A DNA stretch of 64,000 nt from Lamellibrachia satsuma (GCA_033239005.1 BSQZ01000026.1:3217001-3281000), one strand, 5' to 3'; positions 47,327 through 58,004 are shown, counted from the stretch's first letter. Numbers and translations: made by a program. The notes: generated from the sequence alone by a model not told the origin.

Positions 47327-47681
47327 GTAGACATACCATGCACCCATCTAAGATGATGGAACTATTGGTGGGTTTTATATGTATGCAAGCCTAAATGCAC
47401 AATTAAATCTTAGATGGGTCTACAGGTGACGCCTACAGGACTGTGCTTATTTTTTAATAAGTAAATGCATATTACACTGTAAATATTACTGTCATTTTCT
47501 TATTAAAATAGGTTGATCTGCGCCAACACAACACTGTGCCAAGAACAACTACAGCGAACCAGAGGAAAGAGTCCAAAACAAGCACGATGAATGTACCTGG
47601 AAAGAGATTGTCACACAGCCGTGGAATGAATATGTAAAATTAATATTTAATATGCAATGCGCCACTTAATGAAGTCTGTTA

Positions 47682-47723
47682 TGTCAGTAACAATTTTAAA
47701 ATGAATAACTCACTGGTAAACAA

Positions 47724-47786
<63 letters not shown>

Positions 47787-47888
47787 CACACACTCATGTT
47801 TATTCTCAAACATGGCGGAGCCCCGTCGAACTCTGAAACCGAGGCTTGTGACGTCGTTTCTCAATCAATGATTATAGCAAACGCAACA
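47682..47888 (-). repeat. 3' LTR with an internal CA/CGCA expansion
   Basis: 207 bp. It matches the 147-bp partner except for about 60 extra bases of CA and CGCA between AAACAAACACACAC and TCATGTTTATTC. Confidence 0.88.
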
Positions 47889-48204
47889 TATTCCCCCGTC
47901 CTCCCTAAGGGATTTTCATTTTGCGTCCAGTTATGAGGTTTCGCATAATCAGCACGGAATTAAAAATCATATAATCAGTTTCATTTTCATTTCAACAGCG
48001 AATTAATGTCTACGAACGCGTTCTTTTAAAATTGCGATCAAAGTAACAACTGAATATTACTTTTTAAATCACCGATAATTGAAGTGTCAACACGTGATCA
48101 CTTAAGATATCTGGTAATCTTCCAGATATCTAGATGGGCGCCTCTTTCGCCTGGCTCGTTGACGCAAGTAAGGCGGGTCACCTAGTTGTCGAACAAGTAG
48201 ACCT

Positions 48205-48486
48205 TCAACGTCGACATCGTGTAAGGTTTCTTCCGCAAGCAGATGTGGAGGACCCACTTGGCATGACCGGATACATCGATCCATGTGCGGTACCTTCTGT
48301 TCGAATGCCACGCGACACACAGACGTCATCGAACACAGAAAGTTCGTCTCTCAGCCGGAAGTATGTTTCCAATCCAACAGGTGGGTGTCGGGGCAAACCA
48401 TTATGGATGAAGTGACGGACTTGCGTCAATGTGACATCACTGGAAGAAGCAGCCTTCAACTCGAGTGGTGTAACGAGGTTGTCCAA
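48205..48486 (-). pseudogene. Ty3/gypsy pol fragment (RNase H-integrase linker)
   Basis: The frame from 48486 reads LVTPLELKAASSSDVTLTQV RHFIHNGLP, then GLETYFRLRDELSVFDDVCV SRGIR. The pattern W/LP...YF-RDELS...G is the segment joining RNase H to the integrase zinc module in Ty3/gypsy pol. The zinc module itself is not recognisable in 48329-48102. It is a different family from the 41.7-45.4 kb element. Confidence 0.75.
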
Positions 48487-48694
48487 CTCAACTTCCGTTA
48501 CTCAGTCATCTGTCATCGGCTTAGTCTTAGACGCACTGTTCACCGAGTTCACCAAGAATACAAACAGCGCAGATTCATTTGGCTGTTCTATTTATCCGAC
48601 CGCACTCCCCTTTCAGGAAGATCTGCAACACTACGCAAAGTAATTCGTTTTTGAACATAGTCGGCAAGTTTTCGCCCTGGCAGGACATTGTTTA

Positions 48695-48841
48695 TGTCAG
48701 TAACATTATAAAACTGAATAACTCGCTGGTAAACAAACACACACTCTCATGTTTATTCTCAAACATGGCGGAGCCCCGTCGAACATTGAAACCGAGGCTG
48801 GTGACGTCGCTTGTCAACCAATGATCATAACAAACACAACA
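48695..48841 (-). repeat. 5' LTR of the deleted element
   Basis: 147 bp. It has only the short ACACACAC run where the 3' LTR has the long CA/CGCA tract. It shares AACATGGCGGAGCCCCGTCG with the other copy. Confidence 0.88.
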
Positions 48842-49015
48842 TAGTCAAATTGTTCTGCCGCGAAGTGATTCTGTTAAGCGGTCTATTTTTCTTTTCATTT
48901 AACAATGGTTGCTGTCCCGTTGTTACTTTTAATTATAAATAACAAAGCAATCATCAAAGAATTTACTGATTATTCTAACTTTAGGGGATTCAGTAGCAGG
49001 GGCTGCGTAGAAAAC

Positions 49016-49302
49016 AAATTAGATGTTGTTATTGGTAAAACAAATAGAGTGATGTTGTTATTGGTAAAACAAATAGAGTGATGTTGTTATTGGTAAAACA
49101 AATAGAGTGATGTTGTTATTAGTAAAACAAATAGAGTGATATTGTTATTGGCAAAACAAATAGAGTGATGTTGTTATTGGCAAAACAAATAGAGTGATGT
49201 TGTTATTGGTAAAACAAATAGAGTGATGTTGCTAGTGGTAAAACAAATAGAGTGATGTTACTAGTAGTAAAACAAATAGAGTGATGTTGCTATTGGTAAA
49301 AC
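49016..49302. repeat. 29-bp minisatellite, about 10 copies
   Basis: The unit is GATGTTGTTATTGGTAAAAC AAATAGAGT. Substitutions accumulate towards the 3' side (GCTAGTGGT, TACTAGTAGT). It is unrelated to the 29-bp array at 2846. Confidence 0.95.
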
Positions 49303-50689
49303 AACTGAATGCAACGTGAAGACATCGTTACATTTGTATGCACAGTCATCAACACTGTTCGATTGTCAGAGGATACACATATCACAGCTGAGTATGCAAC
49401 AACAGTAACCAAGAGTTGGGAGCACAATCACGAGATTGCAAGCGACTTGCTGTTGGCAGGCCACGGAAGGCGTCATTCACTGATCACCCTGTGTGCGGAA
49501 AGAGGAAGCAAAGTTCAGCTCAGAATGTTCCACCTCCGAAGAACAGAGCTGCTCCTCACAATGTGGAGTACTGTGTGACAAAAACAAACATTTCTCTCGG
49601 CTAAAACACTAGTGTCTTGCGTCACAAGACTGCTGTACTGTGAAAGTACATTACTACTGACATAACGAACAAGAGGTTGTTTACCCTACCAAGTGATAAT
49701 GTTGTGGTTTCCTAAAACGAGTAGCTAAGCCACCATGCAGGACGTCATTACAAGTTAATTATATATGTGTGCAATATAATGTGCTGCAAACAAGAATGAG
49801 TCGGATGTGTAGTAACGAAACAGTATTGCTGGGTACTTGGCAGTGCTAGTAGTAAATATCATGTTACACACTTCATTTGTATGAATTAACACAAGATCAG
49901 TGTACGTTTACAACTGAATTTTCAGCATATCTCTTAAAATAGCAACAACTAGGTGTATGTGTTCACAAGATCAATGTATATGTTTACAAGATCAGTATAT
50001 GTGTTTACAAGATCAGTGTATGTGTTCCCTGTCTTAGAGCGCACTGCGGCCTTGTGTATTGCAAACATACTGAGATCTCAATTCGCTTTCAACTTAGGCA
50101 GTTTTGCACACTGCGTAGTGTCATTCACGTTACCCGAGCGTCAAACCTCCGTCCAATTATGTCAATTACCCGGAGCAAGCGTAGAAAAGAAACATACGCA
50201 TGCCGGGGCGCGATCGCCCACCGACCCTACAGCCGTTGTCGTGGGTCAGCACTCAGTAATTAGTATTTCAGAAGAACACACATTTCGTGAGATACAGTTT
50301 TATACGGTAAATGTGAAAGCTATGACGAAAAATGTGCTTTTGTCGTACTCTGATATCATTTTTACGCTTAGCTATAATGTACGGTATACAATAACTATCT
50401 TAATATTTAGTATGCTTTATTGTAAAAGGTGTAGTTTACAGTGTGTTTTCATAAACACGATTACAAAAATCACGTTTGCTGAAGAAATATATACGGTTAT
50501 GTCCCGTATGTCGTGTATTTTATATTAATTAATTGATGCACTCCTTACATTACTAAACTTGTACTATATTTATTCGTTGATACATTTATGTTGCATAACA
50601 TATATTAAAGCAATATGTTCCTGTTTTGCGTGGTAGTAGTGTTTCCAATTCAAAAGGTATGAGAGACCGGGGCTAGTTGTATACAGGGG
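49303..50689. other. Non-coding stretch with a small repeat
   Basis: The open frames at 49309-49604 look transposon-like in composition (basic, Cys-containing) but I could not assign them. A 21-22 bp unit (TGTATATGTTTACAAGATCA) repeats about four times at 49952-50029. Confidence 0.5.
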
Positions 50690-51016
50690 GCAAGTCGTTT
50701 TACGGAAACATAGTACACACATGGATATACCATCGACAGTAGTTGGTTGGACGTCCACCAGCAGACACACTGTCCAAACATCGGGATCTGTGGAGCGCAT
50801 TGGACACTATATGAATTCGCATCCAGCATCTTCGTGGAGTGGTTGGGCGATCTATTAGATGTCTGTACTATTCGGCACATCCTACGTGAAGGCGGCATCG
50901 GCTCGCACAACTGCAAATGGCTTCGCAACCACCGGAATTGTGCCATACAATCATGGAGTGTTCTCTGTGACTGATTTTGCGGGGACTGAACCGACTGATT
51001 TGCCGATTGCAATTTA
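50690..51016 (+). pseudogene. pogo/Tigger-type transposase, C-terminal end
   Basis: The frame reads HYMNSHPASSWSGWAIY, a stop (TAG), MSVLFGTSYVKAASARTTAN GFATTGIVPYNHGVFSVTDF, and ends DLPIAI-TAA near 51016. The LFG-Y-KAA-----NGF--TGI-P-N--VF---DF pattern is the conserved C-terminus of DDE_1 (pogo/Tigger/jerky) transposases. A TAG stop interrupts it, and the catalytic DDD domain is not present upstream. Confidence 0.78.
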
Positions 51017-51227
51017 ATAAAAGAAGACTTGATATGTCACGATCGCTCTGACATAATGCGCAGATGGCGGATACCTTCTCATGCTGGGGGAAATAAAAGG
51101 GACGATACGAGACACATGTGTCGTTCTACTTACAGAAGAGTTAATATTATCCGGCTGCTAATACTTCAATCTTACACTGACACTAGTTCCGATGTATGCC
51201 TATATACGTTGTCCTTTGCCGTAATAT

Positions 51228-51711
51228 TTGTCACGGACACGGAGAGGGTTCCACTTGCTGACACTGAAACTGAAGATGAGAGCCAGACAACACAAAAGCA
51301 CACTGGATCAGCCGTCGTCAACCAAAATGATCAAAGGTGACGGCAACTGCTTCTTCCGAGCCATCAGCGTTGAACTGACGGAGTCAGAAAGCAGTCGTTT
51401 GGAGATCAGGGTCCAGACGGTGCAGTTTATGAATATGTCGAGGGCAACCAGGTATTGTTCAAGAACTATTATGGGCATGAACTGTCTGATTATGTCCAGG
51501 ATAGCAACATGAGACACAATGGCACGTGGGCCACTGATGTGGAAATAGTGGCAAGTTATACACGGCATACGTTGTTCACAACAACTCCGTATTAATCTGT
51601 TGATGGAGACAAGCGCAGTGGGGAAGTTTGGTAAAGGCTATAAATACATCGCCAACCTCTGTGCCACTTTGAGCGAGTACTGCACTGTTTGCCCGTGGAT
51701 TAATCTAAATT
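51228..51711 (+). pseudogene. OTU-type cysteine protease domain, frameshifted
   Basis: KGDGNCFFRAISVELTESES (Cys codon at 51348-51350) is the OTU active-site signature D-G-N-C-F. RLEIRVQTVQFM follows. At about 51420 the frame shifts and continues VYEYVEGNQVLFKNYYGHEL, GTWATDVEIVASYTRHTLFT, then stops at 51592 and later, with a last recognisable CHFERVL block. OTU proteins remove ubiquitin; OTU domains are also carried by animal transposons. With a frameshift and three stops this is a pseudogene. It lies between Tigger and hAT pieces, so a transposon origin is likely. Confidence 0.75.
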
Positions 51712-51956
51712 AATCGTGATTTCATTTGAGCTCTGTTTGGTTTTGCTTTGGTAATGTGCGTATTTTCATACTGTGCTTCAGTTGTTCAATTATAACGTAA
51801 TTCAAAGGTTTGAGCTTGAAAGGGAAGTTCAAAACACTACTGTAGTCTGCAGTCTACACAGTTTTACTCCAGTGCATTGCAAATATTCCTCACATGTGGT
51901 GTTATAAGTGTTGATTGTATATATTTTGACAGTATATTTATTTAATTGTACGTCGT

Positions 51957-52878
51957 TGTGGTGAAGAAGAAGAAGCTGTTGGAAAGGTGTCCCTTCGACA
52001 ACGCTGTCCTGAAGTCTGATGGCATGCTCAGCCCCAACAAGTGAAGTCTGATGGCATGCTCAGCCCCAACAAGCGAAGTCTGATGGCATGCTCAGCCCCA
52101 ACAAGTGAAGTCTGATGTCATGCTCGGCCCCAACAAGCGAAGTCTGATGTCATGCTCAGCCCCAACAAGTGAAGTCTAATGGCATGCTCAGCCCCAACAA
52201 GCGAAGTCTGATGGCATGCTCAGCCCCAACAAGTGAAGTCTGATGGCATGCTCAGCCCCAACAAGTGAAGTCTGATGGCATGCTCAGCCCCAACAAGTGA
52301 AGTCTGATGTCATGCTCAGCCCCAACAAGTGAAGTCTGATGGCATGCTCGGCCCCAACAAGCGAAGTCTGATGACATGCTCAGCGCCAACAAGCGAAGTC
52401 TGATGGCATTCTCAGCCCCAACAAGCGTCTTCAATATGAAGACTGTGCTGTTAAGTGAAACTGCCAATCTGACAGGTTGTTGCATTATTGTGTTGTTGCA
52501 TTGTATTTCAGTGGTCAAGCTGATGGTCAAATGGTGCCTGATTTGCCTCTGTTCAGGGATGTTCCAGCAGAGTTCGAGCAGAAACCCGTGGACAAGATAG
52601 AAGTCTGGTGGTTTGAGTTGCTGAAGATGAAGGGGTCATCCGGCTAGATCAAGTATAGCAAGCTTCAGAACCAGATACACGTGCTACTCACCTTGCCCTA
52701 TGACCAGCTCCCATTTGAGAGAGTGTTCTCAATTGTCAACAAAATTGACACAACATTCAGGCCATCAACAGACAATGACACTACGCGTGCCCTACTCACA
52801 TGCAAAACAAAAAGTGTGGTTCCATGTCACAAAATGAATGTGTCTGAAAAACTGATTCGAAATGGCAGCTGCAAGTAA
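51957..52878 (+). pseudogene. hAT-type transposase C-terminal part, interrupted by a minisatellite
   Basis: The frame VVKKKKLLERCPFDNAVLKS DGMLSPNK runs into the 32-bp array and resumes after it as KRLQYEDCAVK. Downstream are DGQMVPDLPLFRDVP, DKIEVWWFELLKMKGSSG, TAG at 52645-52647, then VLLTLPYDQLPFERVFSIVN and TFRPSTDNDT, the hAT dimerisation block (usually S/N-x-ERxFS). It ends at TAA 52876-52878. The stop, a TGA in the first repeat and the array make it inactive. Confidence 0.75.
52012..52430. repeat. 32-bp minisatellite (about 13 copies) inside the hAT ORF
   Basis: The unit is TGAAGTCTGATGGCATGCTC AGCCCCAACAAG. Variants are TGTCATG, GCTCGG and AGCGAAG. In the transposase frame one copy encodes LKSDGMLSPNK, so the array was made from transposase coding sequence. 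Confidence 0.95.
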
Positions 52879-52882
52879 GCTA

Positions 52883-53682
52883 AATGATGACGCGTGGGAG
52901 GAGGCAGCTGCAATCAGAGCTGCCTGTGGTTGTGACACAGATGAGTTATCTGGCATGTAGAATCGACATATTTTGGTAATTGTATATAGCTTTGTTTTCC
53001 GACATAAACCTGTGTTCTACATTCTTTGTTTCTCGTCTTCCTTGGTATTGAGGAGTCAGACCACAGTTGAGAATTGCATTGGTGGCCATGTTAACGTTTT
53101 GACTGATTATAAGAAAACGTGACCATCAAAAATTCTGAAAATTGTACACAGCAATTGCCATCATCTCATTGATATACTGACCAAATTTTATCAAAATCAC
53201 ATACCTCCAGCTCTTTGAAATCGCCCCGACGTGCGATGCCTATCAATTTTGACAAAAATAGCCATGTATTCATGCGCCCACGTGGCCCATAGCAGAAAAA
53301 TTCCCATAAATCCCTCCGCCAGTTAAACTCTTTAAAAAATGCACTGTTTCACAGCCAATAGCTTCTACAAACAAACCTGTGAATATTCCTGCTCAAAGGC
53401 ACTCATGTCACATAATATTAATTTATTAAGTTACCATTTTACAATTTCATACGCCCTACATTCGTGTGAAACAATAAACAGGAAGGTCAACTGTGGTCTT
53501 ACCCCTTGAACGCCTGTAATGTCCGTGGTTGCATGCCGGCATAGTATGTGACACGCCTATGTTGATTAATGAACTCCATACCATGTGACCTTTGTACAAA
53601 TGTATTATTCTGCATGTCGAGGCGACACGATTTTATGGCGGCGCGAAGCGAACAGCGGCATGTGGTCATCTACCCCCTCACA
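52883..53682. other. Non-coding stretch, nothing recognised
   Basis: Probably the 3' side of the hAT remnant, then unique sequence. No terminal inverted repeat was identified. Confidence 0.5.
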
Positions 53683-53850
53683 CATCTACCCCACTCACAA
53701 AACTACCCCACTCACACATCTACACCCACTCACACATCTACACCCACTCACACATCTACCCCACTCACACATCTACCCCACTCACACATCTACCCCACTC
53801 ACCCATCTACCCCACTGACCCATCTACCCCACTCACACATCTACTCCGAT
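53683..53850. repeat. 17-18 bp minisatellite (CCCACTCACACATCTAC)
   Basis: About ten copies with ACCCACTC and CCCACTGACC variants. Confidence 0.94.
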
Positions 53851-53895
53851 GTGAAAGGTGGTAGATCTACCACTGTTGGTGTATTTCTACTTGGC

Positions 53896-54290
53896 ACCTC
53901 TGTATAGCCAGGTACTCTGTATAGCCAGGTACTCTGTGTAGCCAGGTACTCTGTATAGCCAGGTACTCTGTATAGCCAGGTACTTTGTGTATCCAGGCAC
54001 TTTGTATAGCCAGGTACTCTGTATAGACAGGTACTCTGTGTAGCCAGGTACTCTGTATAGCCAGGTACTATGCATAGACAGGTACTCTGTGTAGCCAGGT
54101 ACTCTGTGTAGCCAGGTACTTTGTATAGACAGGTACTCTGTGTAGCCAGGTCTGTGTAGCCAGGTACTCTGTGTAGCCAGGTACTATGTATAGCCAGGTA
54201 CTCTGTGTAGCCAGATACTCTGCATAGCCATGTACTCTGTATAGCCAGGTACTCTGTGTAGCCAGGTACTCTGTATAGCTAGGTACTCGT
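53896..54290. repeat. 17-bp minisatellite (TAGCCAGGTACTCTGTA), about 23 copies
   Basis: The array ends directly in the SINE core GCTAGGTACTCGTTTATACAG CT at 54281. Its unit AGGTACTCTGTATAGCC is close to that core. Variants are TAGACAGG, ACTTTGTG and ACTATG. Confidence 0.95.
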
Positions 54291-54405
54291 TTATACAGCT
54301 GAGTGAACTGAAGCAATTTGACTCACCAGAACATCGAAATGGCAGTAAGGGGATTCAAACCCCAGTCCTCTCGATTGACAGTGTGAGCCACTGCAAGTCG
54401 ACAAC
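54281..54405 (-). repeat. tRNA-derived SINE head (reverse)
   Basis: On the minus strand: CTTGCAGTGGCTCACACTG (A-box region), GGGTTTGAATCCCC (B-box-like, 54350-54363), then CAGTTCACTCAGCTGTATAAAC GAGTACC. The last block matches the central block of the SINE at 26818-27092. Confidence 0.72.
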
Positions 54406-54584
54406 AGAATGACTGGCGTGACCTGACCAATAAACTTACAGATGGCGCGGTAGAATTGAAGCCAAAGTGACATATAGCAATATAGATTTAACAAGATTTA
54501 ACAAGATTTGCCATCCAAGCCAAAGGCCCAGATGGCAAGTGGACAAGGAAGCCATTGGCTTATCGAGAGTCCAACAATGTTCAC

Positions 54585-54938
54585 CTACTTATAACCCGCC
54601 CTCCTGATATATGTGTCAACCTTGTTTTTAAACATATTCACGCTGCTAGCAGTTACACAATCTGTAGACAGTTTGTTCCATTCATTTATTGTCCTCTGTG
54701 AGAACGAGTGCTTCCTGATGTCCAATCTACATTGATCCTTTACTAATTTTACCTCATGTCCTCTAGTTCTGCTATCCTTCTTGAGTGAGAAAAACATATT
54801 TCTATCAATATTTTCATACCCATTCAATATCTTAAAAACTTCAATCTGATCTCCTCTTAACCTCCTTGTCTCTAGAGTTGTTAAACCACATTCTTTCAGA
54901 CGTTCTTCATAACTAAGGTCTCTAAGTTCTGGAATCAT
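54585..54938 (-). pseudogene. CR1-like ORF2 C-terminal tail
   Basis: MIPELRDLSYEERLKECGLT TLETRRLRGDQIEVFKIL, then a Y-RRAGY end with a stop. This is the domain following the thumb in CR1 ORF2. It is out of frame with the RT ORF that ends at 55058; the skipped bases still encode the expected linker in the other frame (for example QAWRPYRKKD). Confidence 0.88.
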
Positions 54939-55057
54939 TTTAGTTGCTCTCCTTTGTATGCGTTCAAGCGTATCTATATCCTTCTTACGATATGGTCTCC
55001 ATGCTTGTATACAGTATTCTAAATGAGGTCTAACTATTGCTTTATAAAGAGGTATAA

Positions 55058-56830
55058 TTAACTTTTTCCCTTGTATGTTATGTTTCTTCTAATCAATCCA
55101 AGAATTTGATTACCCTTTGAAGCTGCAATACCACACTGCTCTGAAACTTTCATATCAGCGCTTATTGTAACTCCTAAGTCCTTTTCTTTTACAGTAGTAC
55201 CAAGAACAGTAGCTCCCATTTTATAGTTTACATTCAAGTTCCCATGTCCTATATGTAGGCATTTACATTTCCCAAAATTGAACAGCATCTGCCATTTCTC
55301 AGACCATTTCACTAATCTGTCTAGATCGTTTTGTAAATGTTGTTTATCACCATCAGTATTTACCTTTCTAAACAGTTTTGTGTCGTCCGCAAATTTCAGT
55401 ACGTTACTTGTTATACTCTCGTCCAAGTCATTGATATAAATTAAGAATAATATAGGTCCTAATACTGATCCTTGAGGTACCCCACTCAAAACCGATTTCC
55501 AATTTGAAACTTCTCCATCTACTACAACTCGTTGTCTTCTGTCAGTCAGCCATTGTTCTATCCAGTCAGTTATGCTATCCCCGATACCATGGGCTTTTAA
55601 TTTAAGTAGCAATCTTTGATGTGGCACTTTGTCAAAAGCTTTCTGAAAATCTAAGTAGATAATATCTACTGGCGATCCCACGTCTATCCACTTAGTGATT
55701 TCTTCCAAAAAACATAACATATTTGTTAAGCATGACCTCGCTTTAAGGAATCCATGTTGAGATGAATTTAATAAGTTATGCTTAACGAGGAAGTCCACCA
55801 TATGGTCTTTAATTAACTTTTCTAATAATTTACAAATCACTGACGTTAAACTCACTGGTCTGTAATTCTCTGACTTATTTCTCGAACCCTTTTTAAATAA
55901 TGGTATGATGTTTGCTTCTTTCCATTCAAACGGTACAACTCCCTCTTTTAATGACAAGTTGAATACTCTTGCAAGTGGTATACTGATTTGATCTACTGTT
56001 TCCATTAGTAATTTTGGAGGAATCCCATCCACTCCCGGTGATTTGTTATCCTTCATTGCCTTTATTTTCCTAGCTACCAATTCTGGAGTTACATCTAATG
56101 GTCCTAAATAGTCAGATTTAGCCCCCTGAAATTTAGCATCAGCAACTGGTAATGAACTAATATCTTCTTTTGTAAACACTGAACTGAAGTAACCATTTAG
56201 GTCTTCCGCCATTAAAAACCCCTGTGATATTATATTTCCAGCACTGTCTTCTAGAGGTCCAACCTTGTCTTGTACGTTTTGTTTACTCCTGACATATGCA
56301 TAAAAACTCTTGCTGTCAGTTTTTATGTTACATGCCAGTTTTTGCTCATAGCTTCTTTTAGATTGTCTGATTTCAGTTGTAGCTGCATTAAGTGCCTCTT
56401 TGTATTTTGCATAGTCTTCTTCCTTTCTGGTACGCCTATAAACTCTCCACATAGTTTGTTTTAGCATTATTTTTCTAATTGCCTCTTTTGACAAGTGTTT
56501 CTTTCTACACCGTTTTCCTTGTTTTCGGAAGGGAACAAATTTATCAATGATACTCTCAATTTCATATTTTAGAATATTCCAACATTCAATTGCAGTCTTA
56601 TTCATCAGCATGTTATTCCAATCTAGCTGTGCTAAGTATTTTCTCATATCTTTGTAGTTACCTTTGTGGAAGTTTCTCTTGTACGTTTTCTTATTTTTAC
56701 TTTCTGATTTTACATTGATGTCAAAATGTATTTGATTATGGTCACTATTACCCAATGGTTCAAATATTTTTACATTGTCCACTAATTCTTTTTGTGATGA
56801 CAAAACTATATCTAATACATTTTCTCCCAT
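55058..56830 (-). CDS. CR1-like reverse transcriptase, long intact block
   Basis: 590 codons without interruption, opened by the tail of the endonuclease (VLDIVLSSQ, SDHNQIHFDI). RT signatures follow: NKSPGVDGIPPKLL, SENYRPVSLTSVICKLLEKL, SSQHGFLKARSC, IIYLDFQKAFDKVPHQRL (first catalytic Asp), SGVPQGSVLGPILFLIYIND and NVLKFADDTKLF (FADD pair), then thumb. The ATG at 56830 is only the first Met after a stop and not a genuine start. All catalytic residues of the RT core are present, so the enzyme region is intact although the element is not. It would reverse transcribe its own RNA at a nicked target. Confidence 0.92.
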   Translation of the reverse strand: MGENVLDIVLSSQKELVDNVKIFEPLGNSDHNQIHFDINVKSESKNKKTYKRNFHKGNYKDMRKYLAQLDWNNMLMNKTAIECWNILKYEIESIIDKFVPFRKQGKRCRKKHLSKEAIRKIMLKQTMWRVYRRTRKEEDYAKYKEALNAATTEIRQSKRSYEQKLACNIKTDSKSFYAYVRSKQNVQDKVGPLEDSAGNIISQGFLMAEDLNGYFSSVFTKEDISSLPVADAKFQGAKSDYLGPLDVTPELVARKIKAMKDNKSPGVDGIPPKLLMETVDQISIPLARVFNLSLKEGVVPFEWKEANIIPLFKKGSRNKSENYRPVSLTSVICKLLEKLIKDHMVDFLVKHNLLNSSQHGFLKARSCLTNMLCFLEEITKWIDVGSPVDIIYLDFQKAFDKVPHQRLLLKLKAHGIGDSITDWIEQWLTDRRQRVVVDGEVSNWKSVLSGVPQGSVLGPILFLIYINDLDESITSNVLKFADDTKLFRKVNTDGDKQHLQNDLDRLVKWSEKWQMLFNFGKCKCLHIGHGNLNVNYKMGATVLGTTVKEKDLGVTISADMKVSEQCGIAASKGNQILGLIRRNITYKGKS

Positions 56831-57462
56831 GGTTGGTTCTAGTACGTGCTGAGTAAGACAGCTATCCTGGATTAAACAAAATTAAAGAAATTGTTGATCC
56901 TCAATCCCTGTGCTCTGTAGAGAATTCCATTGTATGTGTCCATGGCTAAAATCTCCCATTATGATACATTTCCCTTTACTAACTTCCTTTATAGCGTTTT
57001 TTATTGTTGTGTTGTCCTCTTCGTTTATGTTTGGACTTCGGTAAACTAATCCAATAGTTAATTTTGAATTTCCTGAAACAATTTTGCACCAAACAGCTTC
57101 ATCGCAATCTGCTTCCCTTTCTAGTTTTATTTCATAAGCCTGAATAGATTCTTTAACATATAAAATAACTCCCCGCCCCTTCTTCCTATTCGATCTTTCC
57201 TAAACATTACGTATCCTGTCAGTCCTAATTCAGCATCTGTTATATCTATGTTGGCCCATGATTCAGTTATACCAATTATGTGAGGGTCAATATCTTCTAC
57301 CATAATGTTTAATTCGTTTTTCTTATTTACTATGCTCCTTGCATTTAAACATACGCATCTATAACCTTTTTCAGAGATGTTTTTCGGATGATTTGATATT
57401 GGTTTATCTGTGCTAGTGGCCTCTTGTTCTGCTTGAGACACCTCTAAGTAACCCCCCTGCAC
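56831..57462 (-). pseudogene. CR1-like endonuclease domain, frameshifted
   Basis: From 57462: YRCVCLNARSIVNKKNELNI, DPHIIGITESWAN (catalytic Glu), GYVMFRKDRIGRRGG. A one-base loss in the GGGGCGGGG run near 57177 ends the frame. The next frame continues ILYVKESIQAYEIK, VYRSPN, GDFSHGHIQWNSLQSTGIED, then TAA at 56882-56884. The domain nicks the target DNA in this family. Confidence 0.88.
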
Positions 57463-57464
57463 TT

Positions 57465-58004
57465 CTAGTTTAAAGAATGTTTACTTCCAAAAATATTTGT
57501 CATTGTACCCAAGTCGCTATCTACTGCTGCTGAAAGTTTGTCCGCGAATACTGCCGCCCCCTTTCCACTTAAATGAAGCCCATCCTTCATGTACATATCA
57601 GCCCTCCCAACAAAACTTCCCCATAAATCCACAAATCCAACTTCCTCTTCCCTACACAGCCTCTGGACTAACATGTTAATTGCCATCCCCCGACAATTTC
57701 GATATTTATGACCCCTCCTGCCCATTACAGGTAAAATCCCTGACAGTATTACCTGCTCAACCCGCGTCTGTTTTAGTGTTCTGACCAACTGCCTATATTT
57801 CCTAACTATGGCAGTTGTACCCTCCCTCTCTACGTTATTTGTCCCTACATGTACTAAAACAGATCCACCCTTACCCGAGCCTACGATGTTTTTTACCCTC
57901 TCAGTTATCGCCTCTATTTTGGCTCCAGGCAAGCATACCACCACATCATCTCCCTTGTTTAAGACTCTGTCGGTCTTCCTAACTATCGAATCCCCCACAA
58001 ACAC
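57465..58004 (-). CDS. SGNH-hydrolase (esterase-like) ORF of the CR1-like LINE, N-terminally truncated
   Basis: RARVFVGDSIVRKTDRVL gives the block I Ser (GDSIV). VHVGTNNVEREG gives the GxN block. MKDGLHLSGKGA gives the D-x-x-H pair. All four SGNH landmarks are in one 179-codon frame. Esterase ORFs of this sort occur in CR1-group LINEs, where they bind lipid or RNA and assist retrotransposition. Its natural start and the region before it are missing, since the frame upstream hits a stop at 58005-58015. The ORF ends just before the endonuclease ORF. Confidence 0.85.
   Translation of the reverse strand: MFVGDSIVRKTDRVLNKGDDVVVCLPGAKIEAITERVKNIVGSGKGGSVLVHVGTNNVEREGTTAIVRKYRQLVRTLKQTRVEQVILSGILPVMGRRGHKYRNCRGMAINMLVQRLCREEEVGFVDLWGSFVGRADMYMKDGLHLSGKGAAVFADKLSAAVDSDLGTMTNIFGSKHSLN

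Larger units (their letters stand above)
47682..48841 (-). mobile_element. Internally deleted LTR retrotransposon (Ty3/gypsy)
   Basis: Two direct repeats, 48841-48695 and 47888-47682, both begin TGTTG and end TGACA on the minus strand and enclose about 800 bp. The purine run AGGGAGGACGGGGGAATA precedes the lower copy, so that is the 3' LTR. The interior keeps a Ty3/gypsy segment between RNase H and integrase (48486-48205). I could not find a convincing target-site duplication. It is non-functional: gag, protease and most of pol are gone. Confidence 0.82.

Noticed and set aside
49309..49604. Possible transposase zinc-finger end
   Set aside because: Basic and Cys-containing, but the spacing fits no transposase C-terminus I can name.
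53569..53907. His/Thr/Pro-rich ORFs
   Set aside because: Produced by the 17-18 bp CCCACTCACACATCTAC array; no conserved frame.
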